A DNA stretch of 64,000 nucleotides from JABFRJ01 sp963847145. Lineage in GTDB: Bacteria > Pseudomonadota > Alphaproteobacteria > Rhizobiales > Hyphomicrobiaceae. The notes below the pieces were generated by a model. The model was not told the origin of the DNA and did no database searches. It worked only from the letters and a program-made list of their open reading frames with translations. The stretch lies in contig CAWJYN010000004.1 of the NCBI GenBank assembly GCA_963847145.1, positions 310,001 through 374,000 on the forward strand, written 5' to 3'. The translations under genes were made by a program, and so were the position numbers. Positions 54,493-63,359 of the stretch are shown piece by piece; positions within the stretch are counted from its first letter, which is position 1; each line of letters begins with the position of its first letter.

Positions 54493-54659
54493 TGGCGGCC
54501 GGCCTCGGCACTCTGCGCATCCCGCCGTCAGACTTCTGGCGCATGACACCGAAAGAAATCGACGCTGCCTTGCGCGGTGCGCTCGGTCTGACGTCCGCGG
54601 CTTCGGCCCCATCCCGCACCGACCTCCTCCAGCTCATGCAACTCTTTCCCGACGGATGA
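54492..54659 (+). CDS. Small tail assembly chaperone (gp10.1 type)
   Basis: A 55-residue protein: MAAGLGTLRIPPSDFWRMTP, KEIDAALRGALGLTSA and RTDLLQLMQLFPDG. The DFWRMTPKEIDAALRG core is the hallmark of the small PF09550-type phage tail assembly chaperone found between gp10 and the tape measure in GTA clusters. It is translationally coupled to gp10. Short genes like this one are easily missed. Confidence 0.85.
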   Translation: MAAGLGTLRIPPSDFWRMTPKEIDAALRGALGLTSAASAPSRTDLLQLMQLFPDG

Positions 54660-54665
54660 TCCCCC

Positions 54666-55286
54666 ATGCCCTACGGCTCTACCTCTGCTGACGACACCTC
54701 CGCCAGTATCGATCACGAACGCATCGCGTCCGCCAAAGCCAACATCAAAGATCTCAACGAAGAGATCGAAACCGCCAAGGCAGGCAGTCTCAAACTCGGC
54801 AGCACACTCGCCTCGGCGCTTGATGGTGTCGTCACCAAAGGCAAAAGCGCCTCCAGCATCATCGACACCCTTGCGCTTTCGCTGTCCAAAGCCGCACTCA
54901 ATGCCGCCTTCAAGCCGCTGGATCAGCTCCTTTCGGGGCTTGTAGGCAATCTATTTTCCGGCGGTGCGGGTGCGTCCGCTGCGAGCGGCGCCGTGCCCAA
55001 CGGGCTGCCCATTCCGTTCGCCAGTGGCGGCGTGATCTCATCGCCGGTCTCATTCCCACTCGGCGGCGGCCAAACCGGCCTTGCTGGCGAGCGTGGACCC
55101 GAAGCCATCATGCCGCTCACCCGCGGGACAGACGGCAAACTTGGCGTCGCCACCTCCGGCGGCGGTTCACCCGTCCACGTCACCTTCAACGTCACCTCGC
55201 CCGACGCCCAGAGTTTCGCTCGCTCCGAAACGCAACTCGCCGCGATGCTTGCGCGCACCGTCGCGCAGGGACAGCGGAATTTGTGA
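54666..55286 (+). CDS. Short tail tape measure protein (gp11)
   Basis: A 206-residue protein, short as in the Rhodobacter GTA: the tape measure length sets the tail length. Helical N-terminus (AKANIKDLNEEIETAKAGSL), a helical stretch with a weak hydrophobic segment (SIIDTLALSLSKAALNAAFK), then a Gly-rich region and the signature LPIPFASGGVISSPVSFPLG, AGERGPEAIMPLTRGTDGKL common to GTA tape measures. It begins six bases after gp10.1. Confidence 0.85.
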   Translation: MPYGSTSADDTSASIDHERIASAKANIKDLNEEIETAKAGSLKLGSTLASALDGVVTKGKSASSIIDTLALSLSKAALNAAFKPLDQLLSGLVGNLFSGGAGASAASGAVPNGLPIPFASGGVISSPVSFPLGGGQTGLAGERGPEAIMPLTRGTDGKLGVATSGGGSPVHVTFNVTSPDAQSFARSETQLAAMLARTVAQGQRNL

Positions 55287-55287
55287 G

Positions 55288-55445
55288 CGGGGCAATGGCC
55301 AATGGGGAATGGGCAACGGTCTGTCGCGATTTATGAGCATTCAGACTTGACGCAGTAACGCAGGCTCATTTGCCTTCACCATTCACCATTCACCATTCAC
55401 CATTCACCATTCACCATCATTCCCATTTCCCATTGCCCATTTCCC
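55288..55445. repeat. Heptamer repeats between gp11 and gp12
   Basis: GGCAATGGCCAATGGGGAAT words are followed by about six ACCATTC units (55378-55420) and then CCCATTT/CCCATTG words up to the gp12 leader. Confidence 0.85.
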
Positions 55446-55469
55446 CCTCCCGACCTCACGGCCACCCCC

Positions 55470-56105
55470 ATGTCCTTCCACGAAACCCGTTTCCCCACCA
55501 ACATCGCGCGCGGTGCCCATGGCGGCCCGGAGCGGCGCACCGATGTCGTCGTCCTCGGCTCCGGCGCCGAAGAACGCAACGCCCGCTGGGCCGACAGCCG
55601 CCGCAGCTATAACGCCGGCTACGGCGTCCGCACGCTCGACGAACTCCACGCGGTCATTGCCTTCTTCGAAGAACGCCGCGGCAAGTTGCACGGGTTCCGC
55701 TGGCACGATGCCGCAGACTTCAAGTCCTGCGCGCCGGAACGCACGCCATCAATGCTCGATCAAACGCTCGGGCTCGGCGACGGCACCCGCGTCCGCTTCG
55801 ATCTGATCAAAACCTACGGCACGGCATTCGCGCCCTACGTCCGCCGCATTGCCAAACCCGTCGCTGGCACTGTTGTGGTCGCCATCAACGGCACTCTCAG
55901 TCCTGCGGCCCATCACATCATCGACACCACCACCGGCACCATCATGTTCCAGCCCATCCACATCCCCACGGCAGGCAGCACCATCACCGCCGGCTTTCAA
56001 TTCGACGTCCCCGTCCGTTTCGACACTGACAAACTCGAAATCAATCTCACCGGCTTCCGCTCCGGTGCTATCCCCTCAATCCCGCTTGTTGAAGTGAGAG
56101 TGTGA
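55470..56105 (+). CDS. DUF2460 distal tail protein (gp12)
   Basis: A 211-residue DUF2460 protein: SFHETRFPTNIARGAHGGPE, RNARWADSRRSYNAGYGVRT and RRGKLHGFRWHDAADFKSCA, ending PVRFDTDKLEINLTGFRSGA. In the Rhodobacter GTA this protein forms the distal tail ring that joins tube and baseplate. It is intact and in the expected position. Confidence 0.9.
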   Translation: MSFHETRFPTNIARGAHGGPERRTDVVVLGSGAEERNARWADSRRSYNAGYGVRTLDELHAVIAFFEERRGKLHGFRWHDAADFKSCAPERTPSMLDQTLGLGDGTRVRFDLIKTYGTAFAPYVRRIAKPVAGTVVVAINGTLSPAAHHIIDTTTGTIMFQPIHIPTAGSTITAGFQFDVPVRFDTDKLEINLTGFRSGAIPSIPLVEVRV

Positions 56106-56110
56106 TTTTC

Positions 56111-56280
56111 CCTTCTCCCCTTCGCACTTCTGCGAAGGGGAGAAGGTGGGCACACGGCGCGAAGGCGCCAAAAAGAGTTGGGCCCGGATGAGGGGCGGCC
56201 GCTTGCTCCCTGCCTGTCGCAGCCCCTCATCCGCCCTTCGGGCACCTTCTCCCCACACGTGAAGACGCGTGGGGAGAAGG
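56111..56280. repeat. Two face-to-face RIME-like palindromic units between gp12 and gp13
   Basis: First unit: CCTTCTCCCCTTCGCA / TGCGAAGGGGAGAAGG, a perfect 16-bp stem (56111-56146), followed by ...CCGGATGAGGGGC. Second, inverted: GCCCCTCATCCGCCC... then CCTTCTCCCCACACGT / ACGCGTGGGGAGAAGG (56245-56280). The arrangement resembles the mosaic palindromic elements of Rhizobiales. Confidence 0.85.
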
Positions 56281-56303
56281 GAAACACACGGCCGCCCCCA
56301 AAA

Positions 56304-57197
56304 ATGAAAACCCTCGTCCCCTCCCTGCAGGCGCATCTCGATAGCGGTGCCACCACGATGGCTTGGTGCTGGCGCATCACGCGCCGCGATGGCCAGCACC
56401 TCGGCTTCACCGATCACGACCGCGATCTCATTTTCAACGGCACCACGTTCGAAGCCGCCGCCGGTTTTACTGCCAGCGAGATCAAAGACAGCATCGGCCT
56501 CTCCGTCGATAATCTGACCATCGAAAGCGCGCTCAGCTCGACCCATCTCTCCGACCACGATCTTTCAGCCGGTCTCTACGACGACGCAAAAGTCGAGATC
56601 TGGCGCGTCAATTGGGCCAACACAGCCGATCACGCCTTGATGCGCACTGGCTCTCTCGGCGAAGTCCGCCGCTCTGGCCGCGCCTACGCCGCCGAAATTC
56701 GCGGCCTCGCGCACTATCTGCAACAGCCCCAGGGCCGCCTGTATCAATACGCCTGCGACGCGACGCTCGGCGACACGCGCTGCGGCGTCAGTCTCACCAG
56801 CACGACCTACCACGCCGCGGCCACTATTGCCGCCACCCAAAGCTTGCGCCAGTTCACCGTCACACTCTCCGCCGCCTACGCTGCCGATTGGTTCGCCCGC
56901 GGCCTCTGTCGCTTTACCACTGGCACCAACGCTGGCAGCTCCATCGAAATCAAACGCCACAGCATCGCAGCCGGCATCACCAGCATCGAACTCTGGCAAC
57001 CGCTCGCCGATCTCCCAGCTCCCGGCGATGCGCTCATTCTCACGGCCGGCTGCGACAAACATTTCGCCACGTGTCGCGACAAATTCCAGAACGCCGCCAA
57101 CTTCCGCGGCTTCCCCCACATGCCCGGCAACGACTTTGTCACCACCATCGCCCGCCCCGGCGATCCCGCCAACGACGGCACCCCCCGCTTTTCGTGA
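56304..57197 (+). CDS. DUF2163 tail hub protein (gp13)
   Basis: A 297-residue DUF2163 protein: TTMAWCWRITRRDGQHLGFT then DHDRDLIFNGTTFEAAAGFT, ALMRTGSLGEVRRSGRAYAA and a Cys-rich C-terminal block ACDATLGDTRCGVSL ... CDKHFATCRDKFQNAANFRG with FPHMPGNDF. The four Cys resemble the iron-sulfur or metal site reported in tail hubs of this family. It acts in the baseplate next to the peptidase and the giant tail protein. The ATG at 56304 follows the palindromic spacer. Confidence 0.9.
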   Translation: MKTLVPSLQAHLDSGATTMAWCWRITRRDGQHLGFTDHDRDLIFNGTTFEAAAGFTASEIKDSIGLSVDNLTIESALSSTHLSDHDLSAGLYDDAKVEIWRVNWANTADHALMRTGSLGEVRRSGRAYAAEIRGLAHYLQQPQGRLYQYACDATLGDTRCGVSLTSTTYHAAATIAATQSLRQFTVTLSAAYAADWFARGLCRFTTGTNAGSSIEIKRHSIAAGITSIELWQPLADLPAPGDALILTAGCDKHFATCRDKFQNAANFRGFPHMPGNDFVTTIARPGDPANDGTPRFS

Positions 57198-57287
57198 TCA
57201 ACGGCTTCCGCCGGCGTCAGACCCATGGGTCTGCCCCCCATGCACGCCTGACCCATGACACCACTTTTGAGTTCGAAACCAACCACC

Positions 57288-57740
57288 ATGACCCACAGCC
57301 ACATCGCCATCACCCGCGCCCGCATCATTATGATGTCACGCACCTGGGCCGGCACGCCCTATCACCATCAAGCCAGTGCCAAAGGCATCGGCACTGATTG
57401 CCTCGGTCTCGTCCGCGGCGTTTGGCGCGAACTCTATGGAGCCGAGCCCATGCCGGTTCCCGGTTACTCGCGCGACTGGGCTGAAGCCTCCGGCCGCGAA
57501 ACCCTCTACGACGCCGCCCGCCTCCACTTCACAGAAATTCCAAAAGCCGAAGCCACCGGCGGCGACGTGCTCCTCTTCCGCTGGCGCAACAACATGGTCG
57601 CCAAACACGTCGGCATTCTGCTCGGCCGACCGCGCCTGATCCACGCGTTCGAAGGTGTGCCCGTCACCGAAATCAAAATGACCCCCTGGTGGTGGCGTCA
57701 CGCCGCCGCCGCGTTCCGCTTTCCAGGCGTGGTGGATTGA
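57288..57740 (+). CDS. NlpC/P60 cell-wall peptidase (gp14)
   Basis: A 150-residue NlpC/P60 cysteine peptidase: RIIMMSRTWAGTPYHHQASA, KGIGTDCLGLVRGVWRELYG with the catalytic Cys, and MVAKHVGILLGRPRLIHAFE with the catalytic His pair. It sits at the tail tip and opens peptidoglycan during particle entry. An ATG at 57255 could add 11 residues. All three catalytic residues are kept, so entry function may be preserved. Confidence 0.9.
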   Translation: MTHSHIAITRARIIMMSRTWAGTPYHHQASAKGIGTDCLGLVRGVWRELYGAEPMPVPGYSRDWAEASGRETLYDAARLHFTEIPKAEATGGDVLLFRWRNNMVAKHVGILLGRPRLIHAFEGVPVTEIKMTPWWWRHAAAAFRFPGVVD

Positions 57741-57765
57741 TGGATCACGCTGCCACACCCACAAT

Positions 57766-57906
57766 TGTCATCCTCGGGCTTGTCCCGAGGACCCAGTTCT
57801 CCACGCGCTCGGACGCTTGAAGTTCGCGAACCTGAAGCAACGAGCGCAATCTTTGACGCGCGTGCCGGTTGCACGATGGGTCCTCGGGACAAGCCCGAGG
57901 ATGACA
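57766..57906. repeat. MITE-like element with long inverted ends, copy 2
   Basis: TGTCATCCTCGGGCTTGTCC and CGAGGACCCA on the left match TGGGTCCTCGGGACAAGCCC and GAGGATGACA on the right exactly over about 28 bases. About 85 bases of partly similar core lie between. The first copy is at 35365-35524. Confidence 0.85.
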
Positions 57907-57955
57907 TCTTTTTTCGTTCCCACGCACCTCTCCCCACCACTCACGGCACACCCCC

Positions 57956-60900
57956 ATGGCTACTCTCGCACTCGGCGCACTTGGTGCGGCTGCTGGCAGC
58001 GCGTTGCTGCCCGCTGGTCTCACGGTTCTCGGCACCACCATCACTGGTGCCGCCATCGGCTCGCAGATCGGCGCCCTCGCCGGTCACGGTGTCGATCAAG
58101 CGCTCTTCGGCAGCTCCGGCCAGTCCCGCGCCGTCGACGGCCCACGCCTCACCGATGTGCGCGTCACCGCCTCCACCGAGGGCGCACCCATCCCGCGCCT
58201 CTATGGCCGCGCACGTCTTGGTGGCCAGCTCATCTGGGCCTGCAATCTGATCGAAACCGTTGTGCCGCGCGCTTCAACCCGCAGCGGCTCCGGTAAAGGC
58301 AACCGCGGCACAGCCAACGCCGGCGTTGACTATACCTACGCCGCACACTTCGCCGTCGCGCTCTGCGAAGGCCCCATCGCCAGCCTCGGCCGCGTGTGGG
58401 CCGATGGCCGCGAGATCGATCTCGGCACATTCACCTGGCGTCTCTACACCGGCACCGATGCGCAGCAGCCCGACGCCCTCATCGACGCCAAACAAGGTGC
58501 CGGCAACGCGCCCGCCTATCGCGGTCTCGCCTATGTCGTGTTCGAGAGCATGCCGCTCGCCGACTTCGGCAATCGCATCCCGCAGCTGTCGTTTGAAATC
58601 TTCCGCCCCGTCGACAGCCTCGCCAGCCAAATCCGCGGCATCTCTCTCATTCCCGGTTCTGGCGAATTCGCCTACGCACCGGGCGAGGTCTCCCACACCG
58701 TCAACCGCATCTCGTCGGCGTTCGAAAACGTCCACACCCGCCAGGGCGGCACCGATTGGGCCATCGCCCTCGACCAGCTCCAATCGTCACTCCCCAACGC
58801 CACGTCGGTCTCGCTTGTTGTCAGCTGGTTCGGCACCTCACTTGACGCCGCCCAATGCCAGTTGCTGCCTTGCGTCGAACGTCTCGATAAGGAAACCACG
58901 CCCTACGCCTGGCGCGTCAGCGATGTCGTGCGCGAGACTGCGCCCATCGTCAGCTACCTCAATGGCCGCCCTGCCTTCGGTGGCACGCCATCCGATCAAT
59001 CCGTCGTCGATGCCATCCGCGATCTCAAAGCCCGCGGCCTCTCCGTCGTCTTCTCGCCGTTCATTCTGATGGACGTGCCCGCTGGCAACGCCCTTCCCGA
59101 TCCCTACTCGTCGTCAGTCAGCCAGCCCGTCTATCCCTGGCGTGGCCGCATCACTGTCAGCCCCGCCGCCGGCCGCCCCGGCACCCCCGACAAAACCAGC
59201 GCTGCCACCGCTGCTATCGCCGCATTCACCGGCGCCGCGCAGGCGTCCCACTTCGCCATCGCCGGCGATACCGTCACCTACTCAGGCCCACCGGAATTCA
59301 GTTTCCGCCGCATGATCCTCCACTACGCCCATCTCGCCAAAGCCGCCGGGGGCGTTGACGCCTTCGTGCTGTGCTCTGAGCTTCGCGGCCTCACATGGAC
59401 GCGCGCGACAGCCAACAGCTACCCCTTCGTTACAGCGCTCCAGCAACTCGCCGCCGACGTCCGCGCCATCCTCGGGGCCGCAACCAAAATCATCTACGCC
59501 GCCGATTGGACCGAATACTTCGGCCACCAGCCCGCCGACGGCACCGGCGACGTCACCTTCCATCTCGATCCGCTGTGGGCCTCGCCCCACATCGACGCCA
59601 TCGGCATCGATTGCTACTGGCCGCTCGCCGATTGGCGCGACGGCACTACGCACACCGACGCTCTCGCCGGTGCCCGTTCCATCTACGACCAGACTTATCT
59701 CCGCTCCAATCTCACCGGTGGCGAAGGCTTTACTTGGTACTATGCCTCCGACGTTGACCGCGCCGCACAGGTCCGCACGCCCATCACCGACGGCGCCGGC
59801 AAGCCCTGGGTCTTCCGCACCAAGGATCTCACCACTTGGTGGCAGTCCGCCCACTTCAATCGCCCCGCCGGCATCGAAAGCGCCACACCCACCGCCTGGG
59901 TCCCCCAATCCAAACCCATCTGGTTTCTCGAACTCGGCTGTCCAGCCGTCGACAAAGGCGCCAACCAGCCGAACGTCTTCGTCGATCCGAAAAGCTCGGA
60001 GAGTTTCTTCCCCTACTTCTCCACCCGCACGCGCGACGACGCCATGCAGCGCGCCTACCTGCAGGCCTTTCACGACGCCTTCGATCCCGCTTCGCCTGAC
60101 GCCGTCGCCGGTCTCAACCCGGTCTCCTCCATCTACGGCAGCCGCATGCTCGATCTCTCGCGTATGCACGTCTACTGCTGGGATGCGCGTCCCTATCCCG
60201 CCTTCCCCAATCGCACCCGCACCTGGGGCGATGGCCCCAACTACGCACTCGGCCATTGGATCAGCGGCCGCATCGCGTCGGTCTCGCTCGGCGCGCTGCT
60301 GCAACGCATCCTCGACGACTACGGCTTCTATGCCAGCGATGCACACGCTGTCTCTGGCATGGTCCCCGGCTTCGTCATCGACCGCATCATGAGCGCGCGC
60401 GACGCCATCCAGCCGCTCGAACTCGCCTACTTCTTTGACAGTCTTGAAAGCGAGGGCCGCATCGTGTTCCGCCAACGCGCGGGCACGACGAACGGCCTCA
60501 CCCTCTCATCCGCCGATCTCGTCGAGACGCGCGCCGATGCGGCCCTCGCCCATATCACCCGCGCGCAGGAGACAGACCTGCCCGCCGCCGCCAAGGTCGC
60601 CTACATTTCGTCGGCGGGCGCATACCCACAAGCCATCGCCGAAGCCCGCCGCATCGGCGGCGCTTCCCATCGCGTCTCAACGGCGACATTGCCTTTGGTG
60701 CTCGACGCATCGTCCGCATCCGCCATCGCTGACACGTGGCTCTTCGAAAGTTGGGCCGCGCGCGAGAAAGCCACGTTTACGCTTCCACCAAGCCAACTCG
60801 CTCTCGAACCCGGCGACATCGTCACCCTCCAATCCGGCGATCGCAGCTATCTGCTGCGCATCACCGAGGTCGGCGAGCACGGCGCCCGCGACATCCACGC

Positions 60901-61924
60901 CCTCAGCATCGATCCCAGCGTCTACGGCGTCGTTCCCATTTCTGATCGGCCAGACAACCCGGAGCCATCCACACCCGCCGGCAAACCGCTGGCTCTCTTT
61001 CTCGACATCCCGCCACTCACCGATGATACCTCCGACAGCGCCGGCTATGTCGCTGGCGCGCAATCGCCGTGGCCCGGCACACTCGCCGTCTGGCGCTCGC
61101 CAGAGCTCTCAGGCTTTTCCCTCAAAGCGCTGCTGCCCACACCCGCCATCACCGGCGTCACCGTCAACGCGCTCCCCACCGGCCCCGTCTGGCGTCTCGA
61201 TCACACCAACACGCTCCTCGTCGACATCGACAGCGGCACGCTTGAATCCATCACCCGATTGCAAATGCTCGGCGGCGAAAACCTCACCGCCGTCGAGCGC
61301 ACACCCGATCACTGGGAACTCCTCCAGTTCGAATCCGCGACACTAGTCGGCACCGGCCGTTACGCCCTCACCAACCTGCTGCGCGGCCAACGCGGCACCG
61401 AACCAGCACCCGGTACCATCATCCCCGCTGGCGCACGCTTCGTCCTCCTCGATGGCTCGGTAATCCCCGTCACCATGTCCGCCGACGACATCGCCCAACC
61501 CTTCAACTGGAAAGTCGGCCCCGCATCCCGCGACATCGGCGACAGCAGCTATCTCAGCGTCACACACGCCTTCCGTGGACAAGGCCTGCTCCCCTGGAGT
61601 CCCGTCCAACTCCGTGGCACCCGCAACGCCATCGGCGATCTGACCGTCACCTGGCTGCGCCGCACGCGCACAAACGGCGACAGCTGGCTGCCCGAGGAAA
61701 TCCCCCTCGTCGAGGACAGCGAAAGCTACCGCATCGACATCCTCGCCAGTAGCGCCCCCAACGCCGCCACCGTCCGCACCATCACGGCAACAAGCGCCAC
61801 CACGACCTACACCGCCGCCCAACAAACCACCGACCTCGGCGCTCCGTCTCCCGCCATCACCCTCCGCATCTCCCAACTCAGCCGCATCCTCGGCCCCGGC
61901 ACCCCCGCCACCGCGACGCTCTGA
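57956..61924 (+). CDS. Giant GTA baseplate/tail-fibre protein with TIM barrel (gp15)
   Basis: This 1322-residue protein corresponds to gp15 of the Rhodobacter GTA, the large tail-tip protein that contacts the host. The N-terminus has Gly-rich hydrophobic stretches (ALGALGAAAGSALLPAGLTV, TVLGTTITGAAIGSQIGALA) before PRLTDVRVTASTEGAPIPRL. The middle holds the GTA TIM-barrel region with FSFRRMILHYAHLAKAAGGV, SELRGLTWTR, YAADWTEYFGHQ and DPLWASPHIDAIGIDCYWPL, then GGEGFTWYYASDVDR. The C-terminal third is a phage tail-3 type beta region with LTNLLRGQRGTEPAPGTI. It is uninterrupted over 4 kb, which argues that tail genes are maintained. Confidence 0.93.
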   Translation: MATLALGALGAAAGSALLPAGLTVLGTTITGAAIGSQIGALAGHGVDQALFGSSGQSRAVDGPRLTDVRVTASTEGAPIPRLYGRARLGGQLIWACNLIETVVPRASTRSGSGKGNRGTANAGVDYTYAAHFAVALCEGPIASLGRVWADGREIDLGTFTWRLYTGTDAQQPDALIDAKQGAGNAPAYRGLAYVVFESMPLADFGNRIPQLSFEIFRPVDSLASQIRGISLIPGSGEFAYAPGEVSHTVNRISSAFENVHTRQGGTDWAIALDQLQSSLPNATSVSLVVSWFGTSLDAAQCQLLPCVERLDKETTPYAWRVSDVVRETAPIVSYLNGRPAFGGTPSDQSVVDAIRDLKARGLSVVFSPFILMDVPAGNALPDPYSSSVSQPVYPWRGRITVSPAAGRPGTPDKTSAATAAIAAFTGAAQASHFAIAGDTVTYSGPPEFSFRRMILHYAHLAKAAGGVDAFVLCSELRGLTWTRATANSYPFVTALQQLAADVRAILGAATKIIYAADWTEYFGHQPADGTGDVTFHLDPLWASPHIDAIGIDCYWPLADWRDGTTHTDALAGARSIYDQTYLRSNLTGGEGFTWYYASDVDRAAQVRTPITDGAGKPWVFRTKDLTTWWQSAHFNRPAGIESATPTAWVPQSKPIWFLELGCPAVDKGANQPNVFVDPKSSESFFPYFSTRTRDDAMQRAYLQAFHDAFDPASPDAVAGLNPVSSIYGSRMLDLSRMHVYCWDARPYPAFPNRTRTWGDGPNYALGHWISGRIASVSLGALLQRILDDYGFYASDAHAVSGMVPGFVIDRIMSARDAIQPLELAYFFDSLESEGRIVFRQRAGTTNGLTLSSADLVETRADAALAHITRAQETDLPAAAKVAYISSAGAYPQAIAEARRIGGASHRVSTATLPLVLDASSASAIADTWLFESWAAREKATFTLPPSQLALEPGDIVTLQSGDRSYLLRITEVGEHGARDIHALSIDPSVYGVVPISDRPDNPEPSTPAGKPLALFLDIPPLTDDTSDSAGYVAGAQSPWPGTLAVWRSPELSGFSLKALLPTPAITGVTVNALPTGPVWRLDHTNTLLVDIDSGTLESITRLQMLGGENLTAVERTPDHWELLQFESATLVGTGRYALTNLLRGQRGTEPAPGTIIPAGARFVLLDGSVIPVTMSADDIAQPFNWKVGPASRDIGDSSYLSVTHAFRGQGLLPWSPVQLRGTRNAIGDLTVTWLRRTRTNGDSWLPEEIPLVEDSESYRIDILASSAPNAATVRTITATSATTTYTAAQQTTDLGAPSPAITLRISQLSRILGPGTPATATL

Positions 61925-61934
61925 CGATCGCTTC

Positions 61935-62023
61935 CCTTCTCCCCATGCGCCATCGCGCATGGGGAGAAGGTGGCCGCCCGGCGCGGAGGCGCCAAAGGAT
62001 TGGGGCCGGATGAGGGGCAGCCC
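61935..62023. repeat. RIME-like palindrome after gp15
   Basis: CCTTCTCCCCATGCG / CGCATGGGGAGAAGG (61935-61970) followed by TGGCCGCCCGGCGCGGAGGC and GGATGAGGGGCAGCCCC, the same composite as at 56.1 kb. Confidence 0.8.
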
Positions 62024-62086
62024 CAAGCTCCGAAGTTAGCCGCTGCACATATTCGCGCTCCCGCGCGCAACAGCATCGTCACTTTC

Positions 62087-62126
62087 GGCCGGCTCCCCGC
62101 AGGGGTGTCGGAAGCGACAACCAAAG
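62087..62126. repeat. Dispersed element copy d
   Basis: CGGCCGGCTCCCCGCAGGGG then TGTCGGAAGCGACAACCAAA, a short version of copies a-c, 160 bases before the second deaminase gene. Confidence 0.6.
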
Positions 62127-62283
62127 TGCGTCCCTTCACGCAACCCGCCCTTTCAAGAGGCGCGTTGCAGCGCGCGCTGTCTAAAATTTCGTCATGGCCG
62201 CGCAGGCGGCCACCCAAGCAAGCCGCAGCATTTGCGCGCGCGGAAACTCACTTGCTGACGGCCAGCTATCACGAGTTCTGCCG

Positions 62284-63348
62284 ATGCCCCACCGCTCTGT
62301 CGAAACCCTCCTGCTCGCCGCGAAATGTCATCTCGCCGGTTTGCACGTCATCCGCGCCTTGAATGTTCTCATCCAGCTGACCGAACCAAAATTCAATCCC
62401 GGTCAACTCCGCGTTCCGTCCGGCCGCCCCCATGGCGGCCAATGGACCAAGCCCAGTGACGATGGAGGCGGGAGCAATGCGCCAAGCGACGATGGCGGTA
62501 ACGGCGACAGCGAAGCCGATCCATCCCTAGGTGATGAAACACCTGCCGAAGATCCGACATCCGAAGACACCACCGACACTGAGGATGATCCAGATTTCAT
62601 CCCCGTCTCAAGTGGCAGACGGCAAAGCCCCGCCGAAGGCACGCCAGCGCAACAGGCAAGGCTCTCGTCCGCAACCAGCCGCGCACAAGAGGCTGTCACC
62701 CGCGTTCAGGAAGTCGACCCAACCTGGCGCGGCCCTGAGAGTGCGTCGAGCACCATCGAAGGTCGCATCTCGCATCAGGAGAATATGGCCCGCGCCGCCA
62801 ACGAGCGGCTCTCCGAAATCAATCGCGATGGCCTCGGTGGCAACGGTGGCCCGTCTCTCGGCCGCGGCGAATCCCCGCCACGCTTCTCCATGCCGCAAGC
62901 GCCCTACGCCGTCGACGCCTATCGCAACAATTGGGACGTCCCCTACCGCAAAGAAACCATCGCCGTCGGCACCATCGACAATGACGACCGCACCATCATT
63001 GGTGTCAACTCGAGCGCTCCCGGCTTCACCCGCGAAGACCGCTCTGCCGCCAACGCCATGCGCGAAAACCTTCTTATCAGTGATCCAGATGTCATGCGCA
63101 GTGACAACACCGGCTACAAACCCAACGATGCCATCTATCACGCCGAAGCGACTGCACTCATGCGTGCAGCAAGAATGAACGGCGGATCACTTTATGGAAG
63201 AGATCTCGATATCTATGTCGATCGAGATATGTGTCGAAGCTGCGATAAAGTGTTGCCGTTGATCTCCCGCGAACTTGGATATCCAACGGTGCGCTTTACA
63301 GATATCTACGGCAAGCGGGTGACTCTTCGCAATGGCAGCTGGGAATAG
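62284..63348 (+). CDS. Deaminase toxin 2 with GGQWTKP leader (intact)
   Basis: A 354-residue toxin candidate. Residues 1-35 form a helical leader (ETLLLAAKCHLAGLHVIRAL then NVLIQLTEPKF) ending in FNPGQLRVPSGRPHGGQWTK. An acidic linker of about 90 residues and a helical spacer follow. The last 130 residues are a cytidine-deaminase fold: AIYHAEATALMRAARMNGGS with the HAE motif, and DIYVDRDMCRSCDKVLPLIS with CxxC zinc ligands, ending YPTVRFTDIYGKRVTLRNGS. It is the unbroken paralogue of the gene at 48161. No secretion signal is seen, so delivery by the particle is a reasonable inference. I chose the ATG at 62284 because it aligns with the other module. Confidence 0.85.
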   Translation: MPHRSVETLLLAAKCHLAGLHVIRALNVLIQLTEPKFNPGQLRVPSGRPHGGQWTKPSDDGGGSNAPSDDGGNGDSEADPSLGDETPAEDPTSEDTTDTEDDPDFIPVSSGRRQSPAEGTPAQQARLSSATSRAQEAVTRVQEVDPTWRGPESASSTIEGRISHQENMARAANERLSEINRDGLGGNGGPSLGRGESPPRFSMPQAPYAVDAYRNNWDVPYRKETIAVGTIDNDDRTIIGVNSSAPGFTREDRSAANAMRENLLISDPDVMRSDNTGYKPNDAIYHAEATALMRAARMNGGSLYGRDLDIYVDRDMCRSCDKVLPLISRELGYPTVRFTDIYGKRVTLRNGSWE

Positions 63349-63359
63349 GAGACTGCGCG

